From assembly GCA_030430565.1 (NCBI GenBank), contig JAUIKS010000031.1, positions 1 through 64,000 of the forward strand: a stretch of 64,000 nt of DNA. The letters are read 5' to 3'. This stretch comes from Polyangia bacterium (GTDB taxonomy: Bacteria; Myxococcota_A; Polyangia; Nannocystales; Nannocystaceae). Under the pieces are notes generated by a model, which ran no database searches, had not been told where the DNA came from, and saw only the letters and a program-made list of their open reading frames with translations. Shown one piece after another: positions 45,673 through 54,044 of this stretch; positions within the stretch are counted from its first letter, which is position 1; every line of letters starts with the position of its first letter. A program made the translations under genes and the position numbers.

Positions 45673-47211
45673 GTGACGATCGTGGAGCATCGCGAAGCCT
45701 GTCGTCTCGTGGTCCGCGCGCGCGCGGGCCGTGCACTCCCTCGTCATCTCCCGCGGCTTGTGACCTGTCCCTTTATTCTGGCCGCGCTCACCCTCGCCAG
45801 CTGCGGCGACGACGGGGGCGCGAGCACGGACTCGAGCGTCACGACGGCCCAGACGACCCAGCCGAGCACGAGCACCACCGACCCCGCCGCGGCCACGAGC
45901 GACGACGCGACGGGGCAATCGAGCACCAGCGGCGCGACCACGGACGACGAGACCAGCGCTGCCCAGACGAGCTCCGGCTCGAGCTCGAGCTCGACCACCG
46001 ACACGACCACGGGCGAGCCCTTGGCCTGCGAGTTCGCGCCCGGCTGCCATCAGCCGAGCGCGCCGGCGGCCGGCGTCGGCCTCGCGACCCACGTCCCGAT
46101 CGGCTGCGCCGGCGACGGCGGTTTTTCGAAGAGCTGGTCGGTGTTCGTGCAGGGCGACGGCTTCGCCTCGGCCGAGGCGCCGCGGACGATCCCCTACCTC
46201 GGCGACTTCGACGACGACGGCGCGCTCGACCTGTTCGTCAACTTCCGCAAGGCCAGCGCCGCGTTCGTGTTCACCGGGCTGGGGGACGGCGGCTTCAACC
46301 CCGCGCCGGCGCAGCTCTCCGGCGGGCTGTTCTCGGGGGGCTGGGGCGGCGACCTGGGCGACCTCAACGGCGACGGCGCGCTCGACGTGCTGGTCGGCGA
46401 TCACGTGCGCGGCGCCTGGGCCTGGGCGGGCGACGGCGCGTTTCAATTCACCGACCTCACGGCCGGGCTGCCCGCGCCCTTCCTGTTCAACGGCGGCGGG
46501 CTCGCGGACCTCGACGGCGACGGCGACCTCGACGCGGTGTTCGGCGCGGACCAATTCAACAAGGGCTACGCGCTCGCGCACAACGACGGCGCCGGCGCCT
46601 GGACGCCGGGCACCCCGCCCGCGACCGTCAACGCCGGCAGCGTCGGCTCGTTCTCCTTCGCGGACTACGACGACGACGGCGACCTCGACATCTTCGCCTT
46701 CGGCCACGGCGGCGGGACCGTGATGGACGCCTACGTGTACCGCAACGACGGCGACAGCTTCGTCGAGGTCCTGGCCGCGGCGGTGCCGGGGCAGAGCATG
46801 GGCACCGCGGATCCGGTCCAGGGCTCGATCGGCGACATCAACTGCGACGGCCAGGTCGACATCCTCGCGGGCGGCGCGGTGCTGCTGGCGAGCGGCGGCT
46901 CGTGGTCGATGGTGACCTCGATCGACGGGGCGCACATCGGGCACCTCGCCGACATGAACGGCGACGGCCACCTCGACGCGGTCACCCACGACTCGAGCGT
47001 CGGGCTGGCGCTGTACCTCGGGGACGGCACCGGGACCGGCTGGGCCCCTCAGACGACGCTGGGGCTGCCGGACGCGAGCTATCAGGCGGGCGGCGCGATG
47101 GGTCGCGCCTACGGGATCGAGATCGGCGACGTCGACGGCTCGGACAACATGGACATCGTGCGGGTCGCCGAGTTCGGGGCTGACTTCGTGCTCGAGGTCT
47201 GGAGCCGATAG
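45673..47211 (+). CDS. FG-GAP/VCBS-repeat lipoprotein
   Basis: A predicted lipoprotein of up to 512 residues. The signal core FILAALTLASC gives the lipobox; the start is uncertain among GTG codons at 45673, 45709 and 45760. A Ser/Thr-rich linker (about 45-115) leads to seven or so FG-GAP/VCBS-type repeats with calcium-binding DxDxDG turns: GDFDDDGALDLFV, GDLNGDGALDVLV, ADLDGDGDLDAVF, ADYDDDGDLDIFA, GDINCDGQVDILA, ADMNGDGHLDAVT, GDVDGSDNMDIVR. These form an integrin-alpha-like beta-propeller, typical of surface adhesion or matrix proteins. A nested inverted repeat follows the stop. Confidence 0.85.
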   Translation: MTIVEHREACRLVVRARAGRALPRHLPRLVTCPFILAALTLASCGDDGGASTDSSVTTAQTTQPSTSTTDPAAATSDDATGQSSTSGATTDDETSAAQTSSGSSSSSTTDTTTGEPLACEFAPGCHQPSAPAAGVGLATHVPIGCAGDGGFSKSWSVFVQGDGFASAEAPRTIPYLGDFDDDGALDLFVNFRKASAAFVFTGLGDGGFNPAPAQLSGGLFSGGWGGDLGDLNGDGALDVLVGDHVRGAWAWAGDGAFQFTDLTAGLPAPFLFNGGGLADLDGDGDLDAVFGADQFNKGYALAHNDGAGAWTPGTPPATVNAGSVGSFSFADYDDDGDLDIFAFGHGGGTVMDAYVYRNDGDSFVEVLAAAVPGQSMGTADPVQGSIGDINCDGQVDILAGGAVLLASGGSWSMVTSIDGAHIGHLADMNGDGHLDAVTHDSSVGLALYLGDGTGTGWAPQTTLGLPDASYQAGGAMGRAYGIEIGDVDGSDNMDIVRVAEFGADFVLEVWSR

Positions 47212-47250
47212 CCCTCGTACGCTGGAACGACTGCGGGCGCTGCGAGAGCC

Positions 47251-47300
47251 GCCGGCGGAGGACGCGGTCGACCGCCCAGCCCGCCGGCTGAGGACTTTTG
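47251..47300 (+). terminator. Possible terminator: nested hairpin then TTTT
   Basis: Outer arms GCCGGCGG (47251-47258) and CCGCCGGC (47281-47288) enclose a second palindrome GCGGTCGACCGC (47264-47275); a short TTTT follows at about 47296. The T-run is weak, so confidence is low. Confidence 0.4.
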
Positions 47301-47369
47301 GGACATCGTTGGATAGCGCGGGCACGGGCGCGCGCGGCCGAAGGACCGGCGCTCCCCGCCGGCGCTACA

Positions 47370-47391
47370 AACATGTCCTTATGCGCATGTT
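47370..47391 (+). promoter_or_regulatory. AACATG-N10-CATGTT element
   Basis: Perfect 6-bp inverted repeat 47 bases upstream of the lipoprotein start at 47438. Its first half, ATGTCCTT-N5-CATG, matches the element at 11462 base for base outside the spacer. Confidence 0.4.
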
Positions 47392-47437
47392 ACAGTCAGC
47401 GGCGCGGCGCGACGCGCTCGCTGGAGGTTTGGATACG

Positions 47438-49342
47438 ATGCGCACCCCTCGTCTGTTGTTCGCTCTCGCAGCTCTCTCGCTCACGGTCGCTGGTTGCGGC
47501 GACAGCGGCGAGGGCACCTCGGAGTCGTCGGGCGCGAGCGACGGCGTCGACACGGAGGAGACCGCCGCGGGCACGACCGGGGGCTCCGCGGGGACCCAGG
47601 GAGGGATGACGGGCGGGACCGACGCGATGACCTCGGGCTCGACGAACGCGAGCAACGCGAGCAACACCACCGCCGGCACCGACGACCCCGGCACCACCGA
47701 CAACCCCGGCACCACCGCCGGCACGGCGACCACCGGCAACACCTCGGTCGAGCCGACGAGCACCTCCGGTGACACCGAGGAGCCGACCGAGGGGATGACC
47801 TCGACGGATCCGGACCCGACCACGGGCGGCGTCCAGAGTCAGTTCGATGTCGAGATGCTGCTCTCGAGCCGGCTGGTGCTGACCGAGGCGGACATGGACG
47901 CGCTGACGGTCGCCTGCGAGCTGCGCGAGGACGGGGCGCCGTACACCGGTGACTTTGTCTCGGAGGTCACGATCGCGCCCGCCGACGACGTGACGGAGAA
48001 CGGCGACGGCGAATTCAGCTTCGCGACCTTCGGGGCCTGGACGGTCACCTGCGCCGTCGACGTCGAGGGCGAGCAGCTCGAATTCGATCAAGAGATCGCG
48101 GTCATGAACGACGCCATGAAGCCGGAGCTCGTGAACGTCGCCCGCGGGCTCGGCAAGGCCGAGAGCGGCCTCTACATGATGCTGCGCGCCGACGGCCTCG
48201 ACGACCAGGAGCTGATCGACGCGGCCGCGACGCTCGCGGAGTCCTTCGCGCCGCTCGACCCCGAGGTGCTCGCGGACCTCGACGACGCGCTCGTGCCGGT
48301 GGCCTTCGGCTACCCGAGCCCGGCGGAGCTGAACCAGCTCGGGATCACCGCGACGCCTGATGACGCCGTCCTCGCGGGCGCGCTCACGGATCTCGACGCC
48401 GCGCTCTCGAACCTCCAGAGCACGCTCGCGGGCATCGACCCGCTCAACGCGAGCGAGGACGACCTCGCGGCCCTCGAGGCGGCGGAGGATCAGCTGATCG
48501 CCGCGGGCGAGGTGATCAACGGCCTCGAGCTCTCGACCCACGGCCTTCTGCAGAACCGAAACCAGCTCGCGGTGGTGACCCGCGACGCGATCGCGCCGGC
48601 CATGCTCGACCTGGCGATGTGGACGCACACCTACGTCTCGGACCAGAGCGGGCTGTTCGGCGCGCCCGGTCAGCCGGGCGCGGGCCTGGGGCTCAAGGGC
48701 GTCGGGCCCAACGCCGGCGACGGGCTGCCGGACGGGCAGGCGCCGCGCTTCGGCTTCGTCAGCCTCGGGCTCGGCTTCGTCAACTCGTCGCACATCCAGA
48801 TCCAGTTCATGCACAAGATGTACGGCGATCTGTTCAACGCGCTCGACAAGATGATCAACCAGCTGATCCTGCTCGAGGTCATCGACTACTTCTACGACCC
48901 CGACGACATCGCGCCCGCGATCTACACGCCCTACGCGAGCGCGAGCCTGGCGTTCGCGCTCGAGGGCTACAACACCAAGTTCGGCGGCGAGGGCTTCCAC
49001 GAGGACCCCTCGATGAACTGGTTCATCATCATCGGCGACGCGTGGCAAGAGACCGCCGAGAACGCGATGAACGGCTGCGGGATCAAGCCCGAGGACTCCT
49101 ACCCGAAGAAGTACGACAAGCTGAAGAAGTGCGTGAAGCAGGTCGAGGACGTCGCCAACGGCGCGGTCGCGGAGGGGACCATGGTCGACGCGCCCGGGCA
49201 GCTCGACGGCTACGACGTGCACATCGGGCCGTTCCCGGAGGCCTGCGAGTCCTTCGTCCCGATCCCGATCGGCATCGTCCCCGTCAACCTTCAGACCGGC
49301 AGCGGGCCGGTGCTCACGCTGAGCTGCATCGACAACAACTGA
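47438..49342 (+). CDS. Large lipoprotein with helical domain
   Basis: A 634-residue predicted lipoprotein; ATG at 47438 has GGAGG 11 bases upstream. The signal (LLFALAALSLTVAGC) has the lipobox Cys at residue 20. A Gly/Thr/Ser/Asp linker of about 110 residues (TTAGTDDPGTTDNPGTTAGT) follows. Next is an Ig-like beta domain (about 140-225: VTIAPADDVTENGDGEF, FATFGAWTVTCAVDVEG) and a long, mostly helical region to the end with few Cys. No family recognised. Such proteins with a long stalk are probably displayed at the cell surface. Confidence 0.72.
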   Translation: MRTPRLLFALAALSLTVAGCGDSGEGTSESSGASDGVDTEETAAGTTGGSAGTQGGMTGGTDAMTSGSTNASNASNTTAGTDDPGTTDNPGTTAGTATTGNTSVEPTSTSGDTEEPTEGMTSTDPDPTTGGVQSQFDVEMLLSSRLVLTEADMDALTVACELREDGAPYTGDFVSEVTIAPADDVTENGDGEFSFATFGAWTVTCAVDVEGEQLEFDQEIAVMNDAMKPELVNVARGLGKAESGLYMMLRADGLDDQELIDAAATLAESFAPLDPEVLADLDDALVPVAFGYPSPAELNQLGITATPDDAVLAGALTDLDAALSNLQSTLAGIDPLNASEDDLAALEAAEDQLIAAGEVINGLELSTHGLLQNRNQLAVVTRDAIAPAMLDLAMWTHTYVSDQSGLFGAPGQPGAGLGLKGVGPNAGDGLPDGQAPRFGFVSLGLGFVNSSHIQIQFMHKMYGDLFNALDKMINQLILLEVIDYFYDPDDIAPAIYTPYASASLAFALEGYNTKFGGEGFHEDPSMNWFIIIGDAWQETAENAMNGCGIKPEDSYPKKYDKLKKCVKQVEDVANGAVAEGTMVDAPGQLDGYDVHIGPFPEACESFVPIPIGIVPVNLQTGSGPVLTLSCIDNN

Positions 49343-49375
49343 GCGCGCGAGCTCGCGCGTTGACCCCCAGCGTCG

Positions 49376-50233
49376 ATGCCCGCACTCTCCTTCAAGGTGT
49401 CCTCTGCACCATGTAGGACCTGGGCGCTCGCGCTCGTCGCGTGCGCGTGCGCGTGCACCAGCGCCGGGCCGCGCGACGTCGAGCCGGCGGTCGAGCCCGC
49501 CGCCGCCGGCCACGAGGCACCCGCGCCCGCGGCCCCCGAGACCACGAGACAGGAGCCCGCCGTGACCGAGGACGACGAACTTCAGGAGGTCGAGGGCGTC
49601 TTCGACATCGAGCGCTTCGCCGGCTACAAGCGCTTTCAGGGCTCCTGGCTGCACCTCGACGGCGGCGGCAAGCTCGTGCTCAGCTACCGCCCGATGCTCG
49701 ACTACACAGCCTTTGTCGAGCGCCGGGTGATCGTCCGCGGCGAGCACTACTCACCGGAGGGCCAGGCCATCTCGGCCCGGCACTTCCGCGTCACCTCCAT
49801 GCGCCTCGCCGCGGGCGAGACGGCGCGCGACGACGTGGAGGACGGCCAGCTGCCGCTCCCGCCGGTGGTCCGCACGCACGACGAATTCAAGGCCCGCGAG
49901 GGCCGCTGGATCCAGCTCTACGCCACGCTCGTCAGCGCGCGCCCAGACGGGAACTTCTGGCGCGACATCACGCTGCGGCTCGACGACGGCGCGACGCTCG
50001 ACTCGAAGATCCAAAAATTCTACTTCGAGCGCCTTGAAAAAGACCCGGTCGGCGAGCGCGTGACGATCCTCGGCAACGTGTTCTCGACGCGCCCCGAGCC
50101 CGGCTCGTTCAACGCGCTCGCGATGGATCCCGCCGACATCGCGAAGGGGCCGTTCGAGCTCAAGCTCGGCGCCAACACCATCTGCCTCGGCGAACAAGCC
50201 GACTGCGGCATGCGGGATCAGGCGAAGAAATAA
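49376..50233 (+). CDS. Lipoprotein of unknown function
   Basis: A 285-residue predicted lipoprotein. The signal peptide (TWALALVACACAC) ends in several Cys, any of which could be the lipidated residue (about 24-28). After a Pro/Ala/Glu linker, a mixed alpha/beta domain of about 210 residues follows with repeats of an OB-like pattern (YKRFQGSWLHLDGGGKLVL, REGRWIQLYATLVS). No known family recognised. The stop is 49 bases before the Tag glycosylase start. Confidence 0.7.
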   Translation: MPALSFKVSSAPCRTWALALVACACACTSAGPRDVEPAVEPAAAGHEAPAPAAPETTRQEPAVTEDDELQEVEGVFDIERFAGYKRFQGSWLHLDGGGKLVLSYRPMLDYTAFVERRVIVRGEHYSPEGQAISARHFRVTSMRLAAGETARDDVEDGQLPLPPVVRTHDEFKAREGRWIQLYATLVSARPDGNFWRDITLRLDDGATLDSKIQKFYFERLEKDPVGERVTILGNVFSTRPEPGSFNALAMDPADIAKGPFELKLGANTICLGEQADCGMRDQAKK

Positions 50234-50282
50234 CGCGCGCGCGGCCCTGTCCCGCGCGCGCGAGCTCGTCTACAAGCGTCGG

Positions 50283-50921
50283 ATGCCCCGGACGCGAGCA
50301 GGCCTGATCACCGGCGCCGACGCGCACCCGCGCTGCTGGTGGTGCGAGGGTGACGAGCAGTACCGCGACTATCACGACCAGGAGTGGGGCGCGCCCGTCA
50401 CCGACGACAACCGGCTGTTCGAGAAGATCTGTCTCGAGGGCTTTCAGGCCGGCCTCAGCTGGCTGACGATCCTGCGCAAGCGCGACGCCTTCCGCCGCGC
50501 CTTCGCCGACTTCGAGATCGACCGGGTCGCGCGGTTTAACAAGGCGAGCGTCGAGCGGCTGCTGCGTGACGCGTCGATCGTCCGTCACCGCGGCAAGATC
50601 GAGTCGGCGGTCAACAACGCGCGACGGGCCCGAGAGCTGCGAGCCGAGTTCGGCTCGCTCTCCGCCTACTTCTGGGCCTACGAGCCCGCGCCCCGCGGCC
50701 GCGAGCGGCCGCGGCGAGTGACCCGCGCCGCGATCAAGCGCATGCCGAGCACGCCGACCTCGACGGCCATCGCCAAGGACCTCAAGCGCCGCGGCTGGAG
50801 CTTCGTCGGCCCGACGACCGTCTACGCGTTCATGCAGGCCATGGGGATGGTCAACGACCACGTCGAGGGCTGCTGGAGACGCGAGCCGGTCGAGCGCGCG
50901 CGCGCGCGCAGGCGCGCCTGA
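50283..50921 (+). CDS. tag: DNA-3-methyladenine glycosylase I
   Basis: Base-excision repair enzyme that removes 3-methyladenine from alkylated DNA. The 212-residue protein keeps the Tag zinc site: Cys in RCWWCEG, His in YHDQEWG, and the C-terminal His/Cys in NDHVEGCW. Between them are the family motifs LFEKICLEGFQAGLSWLTILRKR (helix-hairpin-helix region, quoted in part), ASIVRHRGKIESAVNNA and SFVGPTTVYAFMQA. It has a slightly longer basic N-terminus than the E. coli enzyme and an Arg-rich tail. It ends 47 bases before the first tubulin gene on the same strand, so read-through into the tubulin pair is possible. Confidence 0.94.
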   Translation: MPRTRAGLITGADAHPRCWWCEGDEQYRDYHDQEWGAPVTDDNRLFEKICLEGFQAGLSWLTILRKRDAFRRAFADFEIDRVARFNKASVERLLRDASIVRHRGKIESAVNNARRARELRAEFGSLSAYFWAYEPAPRGRERPRRVTRAAIKRMPSTPTSTAIAKDLKRRGWSFVGPTTVYAFMQAMGMVNDHVEGCWRREPVERARARRRA

Positions 50922-50968
50922 TCGCCCGGCCCCATCGAGCGCGGCGCCGGGCTGCTACCCTGACGCGA

Positions 50969-52183
50969 GTGCGCGCGCACATCCTGATCCACGTCGGCGG
51001 CTGCGGCGTCCGCCTCGGACGACACCTGTGGGAGCGTCTCTTCACCGAGCACGGCGTCGGGACCGACGGGCGCCAGACCGCCAACGCCGAGCCTGACGAC
51101 GGGAGCTTCTTCGTCAGGGCCGGTGCGAACCTCGTGGTCCCGCGCGCCATCGTCGTCGACAGCGAGCCGAGCGCCATCAACGAGCTCAAGACCTGGCGCT
51201 ACGGCGCGCTGATTCGACCCGACAACCTCGTGTTCGGCACGGGCGGCTCCGGCAACAACTGGGCGATGGGCTACGGGCTGACGGCGCTGCGCGAGCAGGT
51301 GATGACGCGCGTCGCCGCGAGCGTCACCCACCAAGGCAGCCCGATCTTCATCCTCGTGCACTCGCTCAGCGGCGGCGCCGGTGGAGGCCTCGGCGCGGCG
51401 ATCGCCGAGCGCCTGCGCGAGCTCTACCCCAGCGCGACCCTGGCCTGCTTCTCGGTGGTCTCTGACCCGAGCCGCAACCCCGTCGTCGTGCTCCCCTACA
51501 ACGAGGTCCTCGCGCTCGACAAGCTGCGGCGCGCCGCCGACATGATCGCGCTGCTCGACAACAAGTCGCTCGCCGTCGCGGCGATCCACGAGCACGGTCA
51601 GGTCGCGATCACCAACGCCGTCCTCAACCAACCCGCCGCCCGCGCGCTCGCGCTGCTGACCGCGCCCCTGCGGTTGCCGGCGACCCGCGCCGTCGAGCTG
51701 CGGGAGCTGGCGCGCACGCTCTCGCCCTTCGCCGGGTGCAGCCTCGTCAGCCTCGCGCTCGAGGGCTCCCCGAGCCCGCCCGGTCCCGACGTGGTCGACA
51801 CGCTGCAGCGCGGCTACAACCGACTCAGCGGGCACTCCGCAGCGGACGGGAAGCTGATGAGCCCGGCGTTCATCGTCCCCAAGGGGCGCGCGCTCGCGGC
51901 TCCCACCCTCCGCGCCGACGCCCGGCTGGGGCTGCCGGACTGGCTCCGGGCGCCGCTCGTGCTGCGCACGCGCAGCGCCGATCCGTCGATCTTGATGGCC
52001 GCCAGCGACTCCGGCGTGCGCGCCCCGCTGCTCGCGCTGCGCGGCCGCTACGACGCGCTGCGTAAGCGCAAGGCCTTCCTCCACTGGTACACCGCCCACG
52101 GCGTCGACTCCATGCACATGGCCGTCGCGCGCGCCTCGCTCAACGAGCTGCTCGACGCGTACCAGCAGGGGGCGAATCAATGA
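50969..52183 (+). CDS. Bacterial tubulin homologue 1 (degenerate T4, acidic T7)
   Basis: A 404-residue tubulin, from GTG at 50969. It aligns with eukaryotic tubulin from residue 1: T1 GGCGVRLG at residues 10-17 (tubulin GQCGNQIG at the same positions, Cys12 kept), Trp21, T2 VDSEP with Asp64/Glu66, then RPDNLVFGTGGSGNNWAMG at 83-101 (T3), LPYN in T5, and Asp197-Asn198 (tubulin N206). From Asn198 to Pro253 is 55 residues, exactly as in tubulin, putting Glu243 and Glu246 on alpha-tubulin D251 and E254. The H11-H12 motif RKAFLHWYT is present at about 367-375, as in beta-tubulin. The T4 signature is altered to SGGAGGG (134-140). The acidic C-terminal tail is absent. No strong ribosome site; a -10-like CTACCCT precedes it. 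A second tubulin gene follows 45 bases later. Confidence 0.93.
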   Translation: MRAHILIHVGGCGVRLGRHLWERLFTEHGVGTDGRQTANAEPDDGSFFVRAGANLVVPRAIVVDSEPSAINELKTWRYGALIRPDNLVFGTGGSGNNWAMGYGLTALREQVMTRVAASVTHQGSPIFILVHSLSGGAGGGLGAAIAERLRELYPSATLACFSVVSDPSRNPVVVLPYNEVLALDKLRRAADMIALLDNKSLAVAAIHEHGQVAITNAVLNQPAARALALLTAPLRLPATRAVELRELARTLSPFAGCSLVSLALEGSPSPPGPDVVDTLQRGYNRLSGHSAADGKLMSPAFIVPKGRALAAPTLRADARLGLPDWLRAPLVLRTRSADPSILMAASDSGVRAPLLALRGRYDALRKRKAFLHWYTAHGVDSMHMAVARASLNELLDAYQQGANQ

Positions 52184-52228
52184 CCCAAGAGACATCTTCT
52201 ACCTGGCCCCGTCAAGGAGCGCGCTGAG

Positions 52229-53434
52229 ATGCCGAGGTCGATCGTCACCATCGCGGTCGGCGGGGCCGGCGTCGCCGCGTCCCGACAATTCCTCACGCTG
52301 CTCGCCGCAGACATCGGCGGGACGCAGCCGAGCAGCCACGAGGCCTTCTTTCACAAGCGCCCCAGCGGCGTGCTCACGCCCTCGGCGGTGTTCGTCGACA
52401 CCGACCCGATCGCGGGAGCCCGCGCGCGCGCGCAGCTGCTCAACCAGGGCCTCCCCTTCCGCGTGCAGCCCGACTTCATCGTCACCGCGAAGGAGAGCGC
52501 GGCGCGCTGCTACAGCCGCGCCTACCGCGACGTGATCGACACGCGCGCCGCGGTCGTGCTGGACCGCGTCCGGAAGCTGCGCGATCAGAACACCGTCGAC
52601 GCCTTCATGATCGTCCACTCGCTCGCTGGCGGGACCGGCAGCGGGCTCGGGATCAAGCTCGCTGAGCTGCTGCGCTCGCACTACCCGAAGACCGCGTGCG
52701 TCAGCGTCGCGCTGCTGCCGAGCGCGACCGTCGACCCCTCGCCGCTCGACACCCTCAACGCCGGGCTCGCGCTGCACAAGCTCGCGAGCGTCTGCGACCT
52801 CTGCCTGCTGGCCGACAACGACGCGCTCTCGCACTACGCGAGACAAGACCGCGACAGCGCGCGCAACCTCGTGCTCGGCCGCGCGGTCGCCAACTTCGCG
52901 CTGATGCTGCAGGAGCAGCGGACGTCGATCTCCGCGGTCATGAACCACCTGCGCGCCGTGAACGCGCTGCCCTTCACGCTCATGGCGCGCGTCACAGGCG
53001 GCTCACCCGCGAAGGAGCAGCTCACCCGCGCGCTCGCGGGCGACGGCGCGCTGGTCAACGCGAGCGCCGCGGTGTGGGCCCGCGCGCCGCAGTCCGCGGT
53101 CCTGCTGTGGCGCGGCGCCTACACGATCAAGGAGCGCTCGCACGCCGAGGCGCTCCTCAACGCGCGCGCGATCAAGCCGAGCCCGAGCGCGCTCTCCGTG
53201 CACATCCCGCGGGCGGACGGCAAGACCCGGCGCGCCCTGTACGCCTTCATGACCCACGCCGGCCTCGGTCGTCTGCTCGCCAAGAAGATCCAGGAGCCCT
53301 TCGCGCGCATGGTCTCCGCCCACGCGCTGACCCACGGCTACATCCGCGACGGCCTCACCAACAGCGTGTTCAACAAGGCCTCGTCAGGCCTGGCGAGCGT
53401 CGTGTCGACGGTCGACAAGCTGCGCAAGCGCTAG
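52229..53434 (+). CDS. Bacterial tubulin homologue 2 (intact T4, non-acidic T7)
   Basis: A 401-residue, more divergent tubulin. ATG at 52229 has AAGGAG nine bases upstream. T1 is GGAGVA (11-16). The stretch before T4, VVLDRVRKLRDQ, matches alpha-tubulin VLDRIRKLADQ, and the signature AGGTGSG (133-139) fits the PROSITE tubulin pattern exactly. Asp196-Asn197 matches tubulin D205-N206. Residues 231-248, where T7 lies, have no Asp or Glu, so the catalytic Glu is missing. Later AVLLWRGAYT (290-299) matches tubulin CLLYRGDVV, and FARMVSAHALTHGYIRDG (358-374) matches the H10-H11 region FDLMYAKRAFVHWYVGEG. It is 45 bases after tubulin 1; together they should form an alpha/beta-like heterodimer. It ends 4 bases before a convergent lipoprotein gene. 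Confidence 0.92.
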   Translation: MPRSIVTIAVGGAGVAASRQFLTLLAADIGGTQPSSHEAFFHKRPSGVLTPSAVFVDTDPIAGARARAQLLNQGLPFRVQPDFIVTAKESAARCYSRAYRDVIDTRAAVVLDRVRKLRDQNTVDAFMIVHSLAGGTGSGLGIKLAELLRSHYPKTACVSVALLPSATVDPSPLDTLNAGLALHKLASVCDLCLLADNDALSHYARQDRDSARNLVLGRAVANFALMLQEQRTSISAVMNHLRAVNALPFTLMARVTGGSPAKEQLTRALAGDGALVNASAAVWARAPQSAVLLWRGAYTIKERSHAEALLNARAIKPSPSALSVHIPRADGKTRRALYAFMTHAGLGRLLAKKIQEPFARMVSAHALTHGYIRDGLTNSVFNKASSGLASVVSTVDKLRKR

Positions 53435-53438
53435 CCGG

Positions 53439-54044
53439 CTAGTCGAGCCGCCGCGCCGCGCTGAGCACGAACACGAGCCCCTCGGGGCCCTCCCGCAGCG
53501 CGCCCGTGAACAGGTAGCGCGCGTCTTCCAGCGCTGCGCCGCTGGGGCACGGGGAGGCCGCCGTCAGCGCGCCGCTCGGCTTCACGCAGACGATCGGGAG
53601 CGCGACGCCTCGCTCCTCGAGCCGCACGACCTGGCTCTTGGCACCTCTCGCGTCGAGCAGGCGCCACTCCCCCGCGCAGCTCGGCGGCACCGAGGCGGTG
53701 CAGCGCGTCGTCACCCAGCGGAGGCGCGCCTCCACGCGGAGCTCGACGCCTACGCGAACGGGCGTGAGCTCCGTGACCTGCAGCGCGGGCGCGTCGGCCC
53801 CGGTCCCACGTGAGGGCCCTGGATCCGCCGGCGCCGGCTCTGACGCGGGCGCTGGCTCCCCGGGCGCGGGCGCTGGCTCCCCGGGCGCGGGCGCTGACTC
53901 CCCGGACGCCGTCTCCTCCCCGGGCGGCGGTGCGGGGGCCACGACGCGCCCGCGGCACGTCGAGAGCGTGAGCGCGACGAGGCCGACGAGCGTCGCGCGC
54001 GCGCGCCACGAGCGCCCGCGCGTATCACCCGTCTGTTCAGACAT
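53439..54044 (-). CDS. Lipoprotein with Pro/Ala/Glu linker
   Basis: A 201-residue predicted lipoprotein, start 54044. The signal peptide (ATLVGLVALTLSTC) has the lipobox Cys at about 30. The linker has PAPGEPAP repeats encoded by an 18-24 bp repeat in the DNA. The mature domain (about 85-201) is beta-rich with Cys in TTRCTASVPPSCAG, PIVCVKP and SPCPSG. No family recognised. The start codon is inside a TCTG...AGACATGTCT palindromic element. It converges with the second tubulin gene with only 4 bases between. Confidence 0.7.
   Translation of the reverse strand: MSEQTGDTRGRSWRARATLVGLVALTLSTCRGRVVAPAPPPGEETASGESAPAPGEPAPAPGEPAPASEPAPADPGPSRGTGADAPALQVTELTPVRVGVELRVEARLRWVTTRCTASVPPSCAGEWRLLDARGAKSQVVRLEERGVALPIVCVKPSGALTAASPCPSGAALEDARYLFTGALREGPEGLVFVLSAARRLD

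Noticed and set aside
50969-53434. FtsZ or TubZ as the identity of the two GTPases
   Set aside because: Tubulin 1 has the H11-H12 motif RKAFLHWYT, RPDN...GNNW and residue numbering of tubulin, none of which FtsZ or TubZ has. Tubulin 2 shares the H10-H11 block and the YRG-like strand. Tubulin_2 domain proteins are much longer.
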